A stretch of DNA of 64,000 nt, from the NCBI GenBank assembly GCA_017962145.1, contig JAGCVX010000037.1, positions 62,001 through 126,000 of the forward strand, read 5' to 3'. Source of the DNA: Clostridiales bacterium (GTDB lineage Bacteria > Bacillota > Clostridia > Saccharofermentanales > Saccharofermentanaceae). Below, one piece after another: positions 52,036 to 61,241 of the stretch. A model generated the notes under the pieces. It ran no database searches, was not told the DNA's origin, and saw only the letters and a program-made list of their open reading frames with translations. Positions within the stretch are counted from its first letter, which is position 1. Every line of letters starts with the position of its first letter. A program made the position numbers and the translations under genes.

Positions 52036-52113
52036 AATATGTTATAATATAGCGATGATAGATCCTTGGATCTTATATCTCTTGATCCGCTTCTTGGAAT
52101 CTGGAGGAAGCCC

Positions 52114-53883
52114 TTGTTAAAGAGAATGCTGACAAAACTTCTGAATAACATGAGACTGCATAATAAGTTTCTTATTATGTACTTTTTTTGTGTTATCATC
52201 CCACTTGTCATCACGGACTCGGTCGTACTTTTGGCCGTTTACAGACAGGAGTATAACGAGCGTTTGTACTCGATGGATTATGTTGCCGGCAGATATCAGA
52301 GCGATATTCAGAGCGTAGTCAATTATGAAGCCAACATCGCACGTGCTGTTTGCGAAAACCCGGAGTTGAACCAGTTTCTGGATAAGACCTATACAGATTC
52401 ATTTGACTACTATGTAAACTATTACAGCTTTATCAGTAATTCCTTTTTTGAAACCATCAATGGTATCCGAAGTGATACGATAAACATATACGTAGATAAT
52501 CCGACGATCGGTAACGGCCGTTATTTCCGTCCGCTCAGTACTGCGATCAATACCGAGTGGTATAAACGTTTCTGGAATCTCAATACCGACGAGTGCCTTT
52601 TGATCTACTATGATGAAACAGCGGATGGAAATATCGAAAACAAGCGCAAGATGATCTATGTTCGTAAGATGCAGCTTTATGATTCCAAGTATGATAAGCT
52701 CGTCATGATCGAGATAAACAGTACAGACATGCAGATTCAGCTGCTGCGTGAATCAACAGACTACGCCATGTATATCTGCTGCGGCGACTATGTAGCATTT
52801 TCCGGATACGGCGACACGATGAAAAACGTGAATCCGGACTCTCTTGCATCTCACTACAGAATGGGTACCCACCACATCTTTTCGACCCATGGTACAAAGC
52901 TCGATATCTATGTTTTCAGTAATGAGCTTCTTATTACTTCGGTACTTTATCACTACTTGTGGGTCATTATCGTTTTCCTGATCGCAACTTTGATCTTGCC
53001 TTTGTTTATCATGTCCATCATCGAGCAATCGATCTCGTCTCGTGTTTCAAAGCTCGGTGCTGCGATCAGCGGTGACAATGAAGACAAATTCCAGCCGATC
53101 ACTACGATCGAGGGTAATGACGAGATCTCATCTCTCATGAAAAACTATAACAACATCGTTGCAATCAATAATCGACTGATCAATATTCTTTACCGCGATA
53201 AACTGAAAGAGCAGGAGAATGACCTGGCCAGAAAGAATGCTGAGCTTCTAGCGCTCCAGAGCCAGATCAATCCGCACTTTATGTTCAATGCCCTGGAAAG
53301 CATCCGAATGCACAGTATTCTCAAAGGTGAGGATGAGACGGCGGAGATGGTTGAAAAACTGGCGGTTATGGAGCGTCAGAATGTTGAGTGGGGAAATGAC
53401 CTCGTTACGATCAAGAAAGAGACCGAGTCGATCAAGGCATACCTGTATCTGCAGAGTTATCGCTTCGGAGACCGACTTTCATTTGATATCGATATAGAAG
53501 AGGACTGCGAGCTTCTTCTGATCCCGAAGCTGACACTGGTTACTTTTGTTGAGAATGCATGTGTTCATGGTATCGAATCCAAGTCTTCTGCCGGATGGAT
53601 CTTTGTACGTGTGTATAAGAAAGATTCGGATCTTTGTATGGAGGTCGAAGATACAGGCGGTGGTATGACGGAAGAAGAAGTAGCGGCGATGACAACCAGT
53701 ATCGAAAATGTTACTATCGATATGATCAAGAAAAAGAAGCATGTTGGTATCTTAAATGCCTGTCTGCGTCTGAAGATGCATACGGAGAATGCGGTAAAGA
53801 TTACCATCGACAGTGAAGAGGGCGTGGGCATGTGTGTTTTGATTCGTGTCCCGCTGGACAGATTAAAATCCGGAATGGAATAA
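52114..53883 (+). CDS. YesM-type sensor histidine kinase
   Basis: This protein of about 589 residues has an N-terminal transmembrane helix, an extracytoplasmic sensor domain of about 240 residues, a second helix, and a HAMP-like segment. A His-kinase domain of the LytS/YesM type follows: QINPHFMFNALESIRMHS with the phosphorylated His, N box VENACVHGIE, G box DTGGGM. The TTG at 52114 is chosen because GGAGG (52103-52107) is six bases upstream. A TATAAT at 52043-52048 may be the -10. It pairs with the AraC-type response regulator that follows, and likely senses extracellular oligosaccharide. Confidence 0.92.
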   Translation: MLKRMLTKLLNNMRLHNKFLIMYFFCVIIPLVITDSVVLLAVYRQEYNERLYSMDYVAGRYQSDIQSVVNYEANIARAVCENPELNQFLDKTYTDSFDYYVNYYSFISNSFFETINGIRSDTINIYVDNPTIGNGRYFRPLSTAINTEWYKRFWNLNTDECLLIYYDETADGNIENKRKMIYVRKMQLYDSKYDKLVMIEINSTDMQIQLLRESTDYAMYICCGDYVAFSGYGDTMKNVNPDSLASHYRMGTHHIFSTHGTKLDIYVFSNELLITSVLYHYLWVIIVFLIATLILPLFIMSIIEQSISSRVSKLGAAISGDNEDKFQPITTIEGNDEISSLMKNYNNIVAINNRLINILYRDKLKEQENDLARKNAELLALQSQINPHFMFNALESIRMHSILKGEDETAEMVEKLAVMERQNVEWGNDLVTIKKETESIKAYLYLQSYRFGDRLSFDIDIEEDCELLLIPKLTLVTFVENACVHGIESKSSAGWIFVRVYKKDSDLCMEVEDTGGGMTEEEVAAMTTSIENVTIDMIKKKKHVGILNACLRLKMHTENAVKITIDSEEGVGMCVLIRVPLDRLKSGME

Positions 53884-53894
53884 AGGAGAGAACT

Positions 53895-55487
53895 ATGCTG
53901 AAAGTAATGATCGTTGACGATGAGCCTTATATCCTGCAGGGACTTCAGGTTATTATCGACTGGAATAAGGAAGGCTTTGAAATCGACGCTCTGATGTCGA
54001 ACGGAAAAGATGCCTTAAATTACTTAAAAGATCACGAGGTCGATCTGATCATCTCGGATATCCAGATGCCGGTTATGACGGGCCTTGAACTGCTCGAGAC
54101 GATTGCCGCACAGCATCTTTCAGATGCGAAATTTGTTCTTTTGACCGGATATGATGATTTCTCTTATGTACAGAAGGCGATCCGCAATAATTGCCTGGAC
54201 TATATTCTCAAACCTGTATCTAAGGAAGATCTTACCGCGCTTTTGCGTAAGGTCTCGAATATGAATGAAGAGAAGGAGCAGGTCCAGGAGAATCAGAAGA
54301 AGATGGAAGACGCCTATCTTGCTTCCAATCTTATATCAATAATAAAAGGTAAATATGACGATACAAATGTTGAGTATGTGAAGAATCATCTTCAACTTAC
54401 CGGCGGACTTCGATTTGTCGATATCGAGATCATGACGGATGTGGTCGTAGAAGATGAGGACGACTACGATATGCGCATACTTCAAAAGCAGCTTTTTAAT
54501 GCCTGCAAAGAGATCCTGAAAGAAAACTCGAATCATTTTATCTTTGACGTTTCTTATGATAAGGACAATTATGACGTCGGATTCATCTATTGTGAGAATA
54601 TGGCGACAAGAAGAGACATGAATGAGATTGAATTCTTTGAGATGTTCCTTAAAAAACTTGAAGTCGTTTTCATCAAGCCGCTTCGAATCATGTGCGGAAA
54701 ACTGGTCCCGGACGTGTCGTCTTTGTCAAAGTCCTATAGTTCCTGCGCGAGGATCAACAGCATCAAGGGATTCCATAATCAGAAGAACCTCTATTTCTAT
54801 GAAGAAGATATTCAGGTCGGAAACGGCGGAATCGTGCTTTGTAAGAACAGCCTGGATGAATGTATCTCCGCGATCCAGTCAAATAATTCCGAAGCTATTA
54901 AGACAGCAGTCGAGAATCTTTATGAGGAAATGAATAAAAATGAAGGGAACAGCAGCGTCATCGATCTAAACATCAACTATCTGCTTTTCCAGTTGATCCA
55001 TCTGGCAACAGAGCAGGATGACAACGTAAATCAGGAAGAAGTAGTCCAGTATATTTCCGAGAAATCTTTTGAAAACTCGATCAAGAGAGGCAGCTGCCAG
55101 CATCTGGAAAGATTTGCCATCGAATATGCCGAGTATCTTAATGGCCTTCGTAAGAATGTATCCCGTGGTATCCTTTCTGAGATCGAGGCAGAGATCCGCG
55201 AGCACTATGCCGAAAACATCAGTCTTCGCAATTTGGGTGAGAAATTCTACATCAACAGTTCATATCTGGGACAGATCTTCCGGAAAAAGTATAACCAGTC
55301 GTTTAAGGACTATCTGACAAATTATAGAATCAACGAAGCGACCAAGCAGCTTTTGACGACAGATAAGAAGGTGAACCAGATCGCTTCCGACGTTGGATAC
55401 AAGGATTGTGACTACTTTATCCGTAAGTTTATCGAGACCCAAGGATGCACTCCCTCTAAGTTTAGAAAGATTCACGAAGACAAATAA
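53895..55487 (+). CDS. YesN-type AraC-family response regulator
   Basis: Residues 1-120 form a receiver domain (VDDEPYILQGLQ, phosphoacceptor Asp55 in ISDIQMP, Lys in YILKPVS). A long helical linker follows (about 130-420), and residues 430-530 form an AraC-type DNA-binding domain with LGEKFYINSSYLGQIFRKKY and ASDVGYKDCDYFIRKF. It follows the kinase by 11 bases after AAGGAGAG. The likely target is the importer operon next to it, where a 14-base direct repeat abuts the -35 box (55544-55579). Confidence 0.93.
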   Translation: MLKVMIVDDEPYILQGLQVIIDWNKEGFEIDALMSNGKDALNYLKDHEVDLIISDIQMPVMTGLELLETIAAQHLSDAKFVLLTGYDDFSYVQKAIRNNCLDYILKPVSKEDLTALLRKVSNMNEEKEQVQENQKKMEDAYLASNLISIIKGKYDDTNVEYVKNHLQLTGGLRFVDIEIMTDVVVEDEDDYDMRILQKQLFNACKEILKENSNHFIFDVSYDKDNYDVGFIYCENMATRRDMNEIEFFEMFLKKLEVVFIKPLRIMCGKLVPDVSSLSKSYSSCARINSIKGFHNQKNLYFYEEDIQVGNGGIVLCKNSLDECISAIQSNNSEAIKTAVENLYEEMNKNEGNSSVIDLNINYLLFQLIHLATEQDDNVNQEEVVQYISEKSFENSIKRGSCQHLERFAIEYAEYLNGLRKNVSRGILSEIEAEIREHYAENISLRNLGEKFYINSSYLGQIFRKKYNQSFKDYLTNYRINEATKQLLTTDKKVNQIASDVGYKDCDYFIRKFIETQGCTPSKFRKIHEDK

Positions 55488-55543
55488 TGCAAATAGCATA
55501 AAAGCACTTTGATTTCGACTATATTTTATTGTGTTTTTTGCCT

Positions 55544-55579
55544 AGACTTTTTCGGGTATGCAGTGAGAGTTTTTCGGGT
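55544..55579 (+). promoter_or_regulatory. Direct-repeat activator site upstream of the importer promoter
   Basis: AGACTTTTTCGGGT (55544-55557) and AGAGTTTTTCGGGT (55566-55579) are identical at 13 of 14 positions with a 22-base period, close to two helical turns. The second copy touches the -35 box. This is a typical arrangement for a dimeric AraC-type activator. Confidence 0.65.
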
Positions 55580-55607
55580 TGTTGAAATTTGCATAGAAAA
55601 CTACAAT
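55579..55607 (+). promoter_or_regulatory. Promoter of the oligosaccharide importer operon
   Basis: TTGTTG (55579-55584) and TACAAT (55602-55607) have a 17-base spacer, 54 bases before the binding-protein ATG. Confidence 0.55.
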
Positions 55608-55660
55608 TAAACATGAAGTAATGTTGTGACAAGCAACAAATTAAATGAGGAGGTTATGTA

Positions 55661-57325
55661 ATGAAGTCAAAGAAAATTTTCGCGCTCACAATGGCTTGCA
55701 TGATGGGTATTGGTGCATTTGCAGGCTGCGCAAAGAAGAAAGATGCCATTACGAATTTCACAATGTTCGCTTGTATGCCTGGTAAGGAAATCAACGACGG
55801 CAATAAGATCCAGGAAGAGATCGCTAAGTTGACAGGCGTACGTGTAAAGGAGTCTTGGCTCACAGGTCAGACTGCAGCAGAGGCTGTTGGTTCTATCGTA
55901 GCCGGTGGTGATCTGCCGGACTTCATCGATGGTGGTGACGGTTCTGATGCTCTCTATGAGGCTGGTTGCCTCGTTGCTTGGGATGATTATCTCGCTAAGC
56001 CGGAATACTCCAACCTGAAGGAACTCTACACCGATAAGGAGTGGGAGCTTTTCCGTAAGGCTGACGGTAAGATCTACTGGGCAAACGTATTCAACAACAC
56101 CTACGGCGAGTCAAAAGCTACAGGTCATAACGACGAGGCTTTCTGGATTCAGGTTCGTGTTCTTGAGTGGGCTAACTACCCGAAGATCGAGACACTCGAC
56201 GAGTACTTCGATTTGCTCGAGAGATATTATGCAGAAAACAAAGAGAATGCTGACGGAACAAAGATTATTCCTTATACATGTCTCTGCGAAGACTGGAGAT
56301 ATTTCTGTATTGAGAACGCTCCGCAGTTCCTCGATGGTTATCCGAACGACGGTTCCGTAATCGTTAACCTGACAGATTACGACAAGCCGACAATCGTTGA
56401 CTACAACACCACACCTACAGCTAAGAAGTACTTCGCTAAGTTGAACGAAGTATACAACAAGGGTTTGATGGATCCTGATTTCGCTATCCAGACATACGAC
56501 GAGTACATGGCTAAGCTCTCCAGCGGCGCTATCCTCGGTATGTGCGATCAGTGGTGGGATTTCGCATTCACAGTTAACCCGAACCTGCAGGCTTCTGGTT
56601 ACGATCTGCTTGGTTACAACTATGTACCTCTCGGTCTGACGATCGAAAAGGGTATGACAAACCACTGGCATACATACGGCGATACGCTGAACTCTGCTTC
56701 TGGTTGTGCTGTAACAACATCTTGTAAGGATCCGGATAAGGCTTTCACATTCCTTAACAGAATCCTTGAGCAGGATATCCTCAACCTCCGTTTCTGGGGT
56801 ATCGAGGGTGAAGACTACCTCGTAGACGAGAACGGTCTCTTCTACAGAACACAGGAAATGAGAGACAACTGGGCAGATTCTGCTTTCACAGCTTCTCACG
56901 TTTGCTCTTACTCCTACATGCCTCAGTGGGGCGGTACTTCCCGTGATGGAAAGAACGCTATGTCCCCTGGTGAGCAGACATCTGAGTTCTTCGCAACTCT
57001 GGCTGATCCGCTCGTTAAGTGCTTCGAAGCTTATGGATACACCACATACGGTGACTTCCTTGGTTCTCCGGTTGAGGAGATGGGCTTCTGGTTCCCGATG
57101 TACTCCTATTCCAACAACATGTCCACAAATACTGATGGTGGTGTTGCTTGGACAAAGATGGGCGAATGTAAGCACCAGTGGCTCCCGACAGTAGTTATGG
57201 CTGCTGATTTCGATTCCGCTTGGAACGATTACATGGATGCATACAAGGCTTGTAAGCCGGAAGACTTCCTCGCTGAGATGCAGACAGAGCTCGATCGTCG
57301 TGTTGAGTTGGGTAAGTCCGCTTAA
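55661..57325 (+). CDS. LplA-type extracellular solute-binding lipoprotein
   Basis: This 554-residue lipoprotein has a signal peptide with lipobox AFAGC and Cys23, then a large family 1 binding fold: LPDFIDGGDGSDALYEAGCLVAWDDYL, KIYWANVFNNTYGES, and many aromatic residues expected for sugar stacking. GAGGAGG is nine bases before the ATG, and codon use is highly biased, so it is abundantly made. It is the first gene of the importer operon. The context suggests xylo-oligosaccharides as ligand. A hairpin at 57348-57378 follows. Confidence 0.93.
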   Translation: MKSKKIFALTMACMMGIGAFAGCAKKKDAITNFTMFACMPGKEINDGNKIQEEIAKLTGVRVKESWLTGQTAAEAVGSIVAGGDLPDFIDGGDGSDALYEAGCLVAWDDYLAKPEYSNLKELYTDKEWELFRKADGKIYWANVFNNTYGESKATGHNDEAFWIQVRVLEWANYPKIETLDEYFDLLERYYAENKENADGTKIIPYTCLCEDWRYFCIENAPQFLDGYPNDGSVIVNLTDYDKPTIVDYNTTPTAKKYFAKLNEVYNKGLMDPDFAIQTYDEYMAKLSSGAILGMCDQWWDFAFTVNPNLQASGYDLLGYNYVPLGLTIEKGMTNHWHTYGDTLNSASGCAVTTSCKDPDKAFTFLNRILEQDILNLRFWGIEGEDYLVDENGLFYRTQEMRDNWADSAFTASHVCSYSYMPQWGGTSRDGKNAMSPGEQTSEFFATLADPLVKCFEAYGYTTYGDFLGSPVEEMGFWFPMYSYSNNMSTNTDGGVAWTKMGECKHQWLPTVVMAADFDSAWNDYMDAYKACKPEDFLAEMQTELDRRVELGKSA

Positions 57326-57347
57326 TAGCAATCAAGTAATTTAGGTG

Positions 57348-57378
57348 GTGGCAACCACAGTCTGACTGTGGTTGCCAC
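57348..57378 (+). terminator. Intercistronic hairpin between binding protein and permease
   Basis: GTGGCAACCACAG (57348-57360) pairs with CTGTGGTTGCCAC (57366-57378) around a five-base loop, without a T-run. Such hairpins commonly stabilise the upstream mRNA and lower permease expression. Confidence 0.6.
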
Positions 57379-57407
57379 TTCTAAACTTTAGGGGAGGCAA
57401 TTAGTTT

Positions 57408-58352
57408 ATGAGCCTTAAGGATTCAAAAACTCCGGCTTTAAAAAAGTTATCTGACAAAGCTGAAGTGAAGAGACAGAGTGTTCTGCTCATCATTGCAGCT
57501 ATCTATGTCATTTATGGTATTGTATTTTACTATTTGCCGTTAGTCGGCTGGCTGATGGCTTTCCAGACCTATAAGATTAAAGATGGTCTGTTCGGATCCG
57601 AATTTGTTGGACTGAAATGGTTCAAGTTCCTTTTTTCGGATGCTACTTTTGTTCGTGTAGTGCGTAACACGTTAGCAATGGGTGTTCTTAACCTGGTTTC
57701 TCAGACAGTAACAGCTATTGCATTCGCAATTCTCCTCAGTGAGGTTAGAAATGTTCTTGGTAAGAAACTTGTCCAGACTATTTCTTATCTCCCTCACTTC
57801 CTTTCTTGGATCGTAGTAACATCAATCGTTCATGAAGCTTTTTCTACAAGCGGTATCATTAACGAAGTACTTGTTAATTTACATATTCTTAGTAAGCCGA
57901 TCAGTTTCTTCTCTCATACTCAGTATTTCTGGCCTATCGTTGCTATTTCTAACGTATGGAAGGAAACAGGTTGGAACGCAATCATCTACCTCGCTACAAT
58001 TTCTTCTATTGACCCGGCTCTTTATGAAGCTGCTGCAATGGACGGTGCAGGCAGATGGCAGAAGATCAAACACATTACTTTGCCGGGACTTCGTTCCACA
58101 ATCATTATCCTGCTCATTATGAACATCGGTAATGTTATCAACGCCGGATTCGAAGTTCAGTACTTGCTCGGTAATGGTCTCCTCCAGTCCGTATCTCAGA
58201 CGATCGACATCTACGTATTGAACTATGGTGTTGGTAAGATGAACTACTCAATCGGTACCGCGGCTGGTTTGTTTAAGACGTTTGTTTCGATGACATTGAT
58301 ATTCCTGTTCAACTTCATTGCGAAGAAGACAGGCGATGAACGCTTGTTCTAA
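57408..58352 (+). CDS. LplB-type ABC permease
   Basis: This 314-residue permease has about six transmembrane helices and the EAA loop EAAAMDGAGRWQKIKHITLPGLRSTI of the sugar permease family. The N-terminal pattern SVLLIIAAIYVIYGIVFYYLPLVGWLMAFQ matches LplB/YtcP-like proteins. The ATG follows GGGGAGG. It forms a heterodimer with the next gene product. No ATPase gene lies in this operon, so a shared MsmX-type ATPase encoded elsewhere is expected. Confidence 0.93.
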   Translation: MSLKDSKTPALKKLSDKAEVKRQSVLLIIAAIYVIYGIVFYYLPLVGWLMAFQTYKIKDGLFGSEFVGLKWFKFLFSDATFVRVVRNTLAMGVLNLVSQTVTAIAFAILLSEVRNVLGKKLVQTISYLPHFLSWIVVTSIVHEAFSTSGIINEVLVNLHILSKPISFFSHTQYFWPIVAISNVWKETGWNAIIYLATISSIDPALYEAAAMDGAGRWQKIKHITLPGLRSTIIILLIMNIGNVINAGFEVQYLLGNGLLQSVSQTIDIYVLNYGVGKMNYSIGTAAGLFKTFVSMTLIFLFNFIAKKTGDERLF

Positions 58353-58367
58353 GGGGGTAAGTTGAAT

Positions 58368-59276
58368 ATGAATGGTAAAGAAAAAAAGAAAATACACATG
58401 AGTGGATGGGACTGGGCGTTCGTTATCTGCAATACGATTTTCCTCGTACTGTTCTGTATCGTAACTCTCTATCCGGTTCTTAACACATTAGCTTATTCTT
58501 TTAACGATGGTCTCGATGCTGTTAAGGGTGGTATCCACCTCCTGCCTCGTAAGTTCGCTACAGATGCTTATAAGACAGTATTTAACAAGCAGGGTATCCG
58601 TCAGGGCGCGATCGTAACCGTTGCTCGTACAGCTCTTGGTTCTATTCTTGCTCTTATCGTAAATGCTTTGCTGGCATTCATCGTTTCCAGAAAGAGATTC
58701 ATGTTCCGTTCGAGCCTGTCTCTGTTCTGGGTTATCACGATGTACGCTAACGGTGGTATGATTCCGGTCCTGTTGCTCTTAAAGAACCTGGGTCTCACCA
58801 ACAGCTTCTGGGTATACATCGTACCTGGTCTCGTAAGTGCATTTAACATCCTGGTACTCCGTACCTACATGGAGTCGCTGCCGGATTCTTATGAAGAGTC
58901 TGCTCAGCTCGATGGCGCTGGTTACATGAGAATCTTCGTCAGCATCATTTCTCCTCTGTGTAAGCCGGTATACGCTACAGTTCTTCTGTTCGTAGCCGTA
59001 GGTCACTGGAACTCCTGGTTCGACGCTATGCTCTACAACCGTAATAAGCCTGAGTACACAACACTTCAGTATGAGCTGCAGAAACTCCTCAGCAGCGTTA
59101 TGCAGCAGTCTGGTAGTGCTGATAGTGCCGGTAAGACAAGTACTTCCGCACAGGTTACTCCGGTAACGGTTCGTTCCGCAGCTACAATCGCTACTATGTT
59201 GCCGATCATCTGCTTGTATCCTATGCTTCAGAGATACTTTGTAACTGGTTTGACAATCGGTGGTGTAAAAGAGTAA
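58368..59276 (+). CDS. LplC-type ABC permease
   Basis: This 302-residue permease has six predicted helices, the EAA loop ESAQLDGAGYMRIFVSIISPLCKPVYATV, and the C-terminal end PMLQRYFVTGLTIGGVKE typical of LplC/YtcP. The ATG at 58368 follows AGGGGGT by about nine bases; a TTG two codons upstream is possible. It carries an Ala/Ser/Gly/Thr-rich segment before the last helices. A strong terminator follows, just before the GH10 gene. Confidence 0.93.
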   Translation: MNGKEKKKIHMSGWDWAFVICNTIFLVLFCIVTLYPVLNTLAYSFNDGLDAVKGGIHLLPRKFATDAYKTVFNKQGIRQGAIVTVARTALGSILALIVNALLAFIVSRKRFMFRSSLSLFWVITMYANGGMIPVLLLLKNLGLTNSFWVYIVPGLVSAFNILVLRTYMESLPDSYEESAQLDGAGYMRIFVSIISPLCKPVYATVLLFVAVGHWNSWFDAMLYNRNKPEYTTLQYELQKLLSSVMQQSGSADSAGKTSTSAQVTPVTVRSAATIATMLPIICLYPMLQRYFVTGLTIGGVKE

Positions 59277-59292
59277 TTTGCATTTCGTATTT

Positions 59293-59333
59293 ACTACCTG
59301 TCCCTGGTTTACAGGGGCAGGTAGTATTTTTTT
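59293..59333 (+). terminator. Terminator between importer genes and GH10 gene
   Basis: ACTACCTGTCCCTG (59293-59306) pairs with CAGGGGCAGGTAGT (59312-59325), followed by ATTTTTTT. The GH10 ribosome site GGAG begins immediately after the T-run. Confidence 0.9.
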
Positions 59334-59341
59334 GGAGTTTT

Positions 59342-60565
59342 ATGGGGAATTTTGAGTGTAGAAAAGGGAAAAAGTTGATTCGTCTTTTGGATAATCAGGG
59401 AAGACCTGTTTGTTCTAAACGAATCGAGATCCGCCAGAAACAGCATGAGTTTCTGTTTGGTTGCGGTGCTTTTGACTTTTTGGCATACATAATGAATTTT
59501 ATGCCCGATATGAAAGAGCAGTTTCATGAAAGAACCCTTCTTTGGGAAGAGGTGTTCAATTATGGAACGATTCCTGTATATTGGGGAATGTTCGAAAAAG
59601 AAGAGGGAAAGCCGAATACTGAGCTCACGCGTAAAATCGGTGAATACCTCTATTCGCGCGATATTGCAGTAAAGGGACATCCTCTTTGCTGGCATACTGT
59701 TTGCGCAGACTGGCTTTTAAAGTATGATAACCCGACGATCTTTTCCAAGCAGATAGAAAGGATTCATCGAGATGTTTCGGATTTAAAAGACTATTTCAAA
59801 TACTGGGATGTGATCAACGAGGTAGTGATCATGCCCCGCTTTGATAAATACGATAACGCCATAACCCGTATCTGCAAAGAATACGGTCAGGTGGAACTGG
59901 TGAAGAAGGTATTTCAGGCAGCAAAGGAAACAGATCCTTTTGCGACCCTTCTGATAAATGATTTCAACACTTCCAAGGCATATGAAGATCTGATCGAAAG
60001 ATGCCTGGATGCAGGAATCGAGATATCTGCGATCGGAATTCAGTCTCATCAGCATCAGGGATACTGGGGGAAAGAGAAGATTCTGGATGTTCTGGAACGC
60101 TTTTCGCGATTTGGGCTTCCGATTCATTTTACTGAGAATACAATAGTTTCCGGAACTTTGGTTCCGAAGGAAATAGAGGATCTAAACGACTGGCAGGTTG
60201 AATCCTGGCCGTCTCTTCCTGAATATGAAGCATTGCAGGCAGAACAGTTGGAAGAAATGTACACGATCTTGTTCTCGTATCCTTTCGTGAAGGCGATCAC
60301 ACAGTGGGATTTCACCGACGGTGCTTGGTTGAAAGCTCCGTCCGGACTGATCCGGCAGGATAATACGGTAAAACCGGCTTATACTATGCTGAAGAACAAG
60401 ATTAAGAAGCAATGGTTTACCGAAAGATTCGAAACAACTACAAATGATAGTGGTTGTGCTCTTGTCGAAGGCTTTAAAGGGAAGTATGATTTATATGTTG
60501 ATGAACAAAGATATGATTTTGTTCTCGACGATAAGGGTGAGGACTTAGTCCTGCATATCCTTTGA
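59342..60565 (+). CDS. GH10 endo-1,4-beta-xylanase, cytosolic
   Basis: This 407-residue protein has the GH10 barrel: FLFGCGAFDF, VKGHPLCWHTVCADWL, acid/base Glu in YWDVINEVV (about residue 160), AIGIQSHQHQG, nucleophile Glu in IHFTEN, and QWDFTDGAW. A small C-terminal extension follows. There is no signal peptide, so it would act on imported xylo-oligosaccharides. The ATG is preceded by GGAG five bases upstream. It is separated from the permease gene by a strong terminator, so expression depends on readthrough or a promoter not recognised here. Confidence 0.92.
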   Translation: MGNFECRKGKKLIRLLDNQGRPVCSKRIEIRQKQHEFLFGCGAFDFLAYIMNFMPDMKEQFHERTLLWEEVFNYGTIPVYWGMFEKEEGKPNTELTRKIGEYLYSRDIAVKGHPLCWHTVCADWLLKYDNPTIFSKQIERIHRDVSDLKDYFKYWDVINEVVIMPRFDKYDNAITRICKEYGQVELVKKVFQAAKETDPFATLLINDFNTSKAYEDLIERCLDAGIEISAIGIQSHQHQGYWGKEKILDVLERFSRFGLPIHFTENTIVSGTLVPKEIEDLNDWQVESWPSLPEYEALQAEQLEEMYTILFSYPFVKAITQWDFTDGAWLKAPSGLIRQDNTVKPAYTMLKNKIKKQWFTERFETTTNDSGCALVEGFKGKYDLYVDEQRYDFVLDDKGEDLVLHIL

Positions 60566-60587
60566 ACAATAGAAGGGAAAGAGATTT

Positions 60588-61241
60588 ATGGATCTTTTTA
60601 AGTACGATGGTCCGTTCTGGCATTTTATCGGTATCGTGACGGACTTATTTATACTGAATGTATTATGTTTGATCTGCTGCATTCCGATTATTACGATCGG
60701 ACCTGCTTTGACGGCAAAATATGATGTAGCTCTTCGAATTGTTAGAAGGGAAGAACCGGCTGTATTAAAGCCTTTCTTTGTTGCGTTTAAAAAGAATTTC
60801 AAACAATCTCTCATCGCATGGCTGTTTTTGCTCGTTGCATGTGTGCTTTTGATGATCGACTGGACATGGATGTATGAAACAGGCTGGGACAATGTGCCTA
60901 CACCGTATTTTGCTGGCGCAGTTTTCGTTACGGTTATCGTTTCGTTTGTTATTTTCACGATCTTCCCGATCATTTCCCGATTTGAACTTACCGTGGTGGA
61001 GGCGTTTAAAACTTCGGCTCTTTTTTCCATGCTGTATTTCTTCGGACTTCTGGCGATCGTGATCCTGGTATTATTTTCCGCTTTCCTTTGCATCAAGTAT
61101 TTTAACTGGCTCCCGCTGATTTTGGTGCTTTCGCACGTGGTCATTGTTTTCTGCCACTGTCTGGTTCTGCAGAATGGTTTTAAGAAACTCGAAGCACGTT
61201 TTATAACAGATGATGAAGAAGAGGAAAGTAGCGAATCGTGA
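60588..61241 (+). CDS. YesL-like DUF624 membrane protein
   Basis: This 217-residue protein has four or five transmembrane helices and the DUF624/YesL pattern: YDGPFWHFIGIVTDLFILNVLCLICCIPIITIGPALTAKYDV, then a middle segment rich in Trp, Tyr and aromatic residues. YesL proteins are found in YesMN-Lpl type oligosaccharide clusters and have unknown function. It lies between the GH10 and a small membrane protein gene, overlapping the latter by four bases. Confidence 0.85.
   Translation: MDLFKYDGPFWHFIGIVTDLFILNVLCLICCIPIITIGPALTAKYDVALRIVRREEPAVLKPFFVAFKKNFKQSLIAWLFLLVACVLLMIDWTWMYETGWDNVPTPYFAGAVFVTVIVSFVIFTIFPIISRFELTVVEAFKTSALFSMLYFFGLLAIVILVLFSAFLCIKYFNWLPLILVLSHVVIVFCHCLVLQNGFKKLEARFITDDEEEESSES

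Noticed and set aside
52066..52113. A longer N-terminus for the YesM-type kinase
   Set aside because: It would place the start upstream of the GGAGG at 52103-52107; the TTG at 52114 is correctly spaced.
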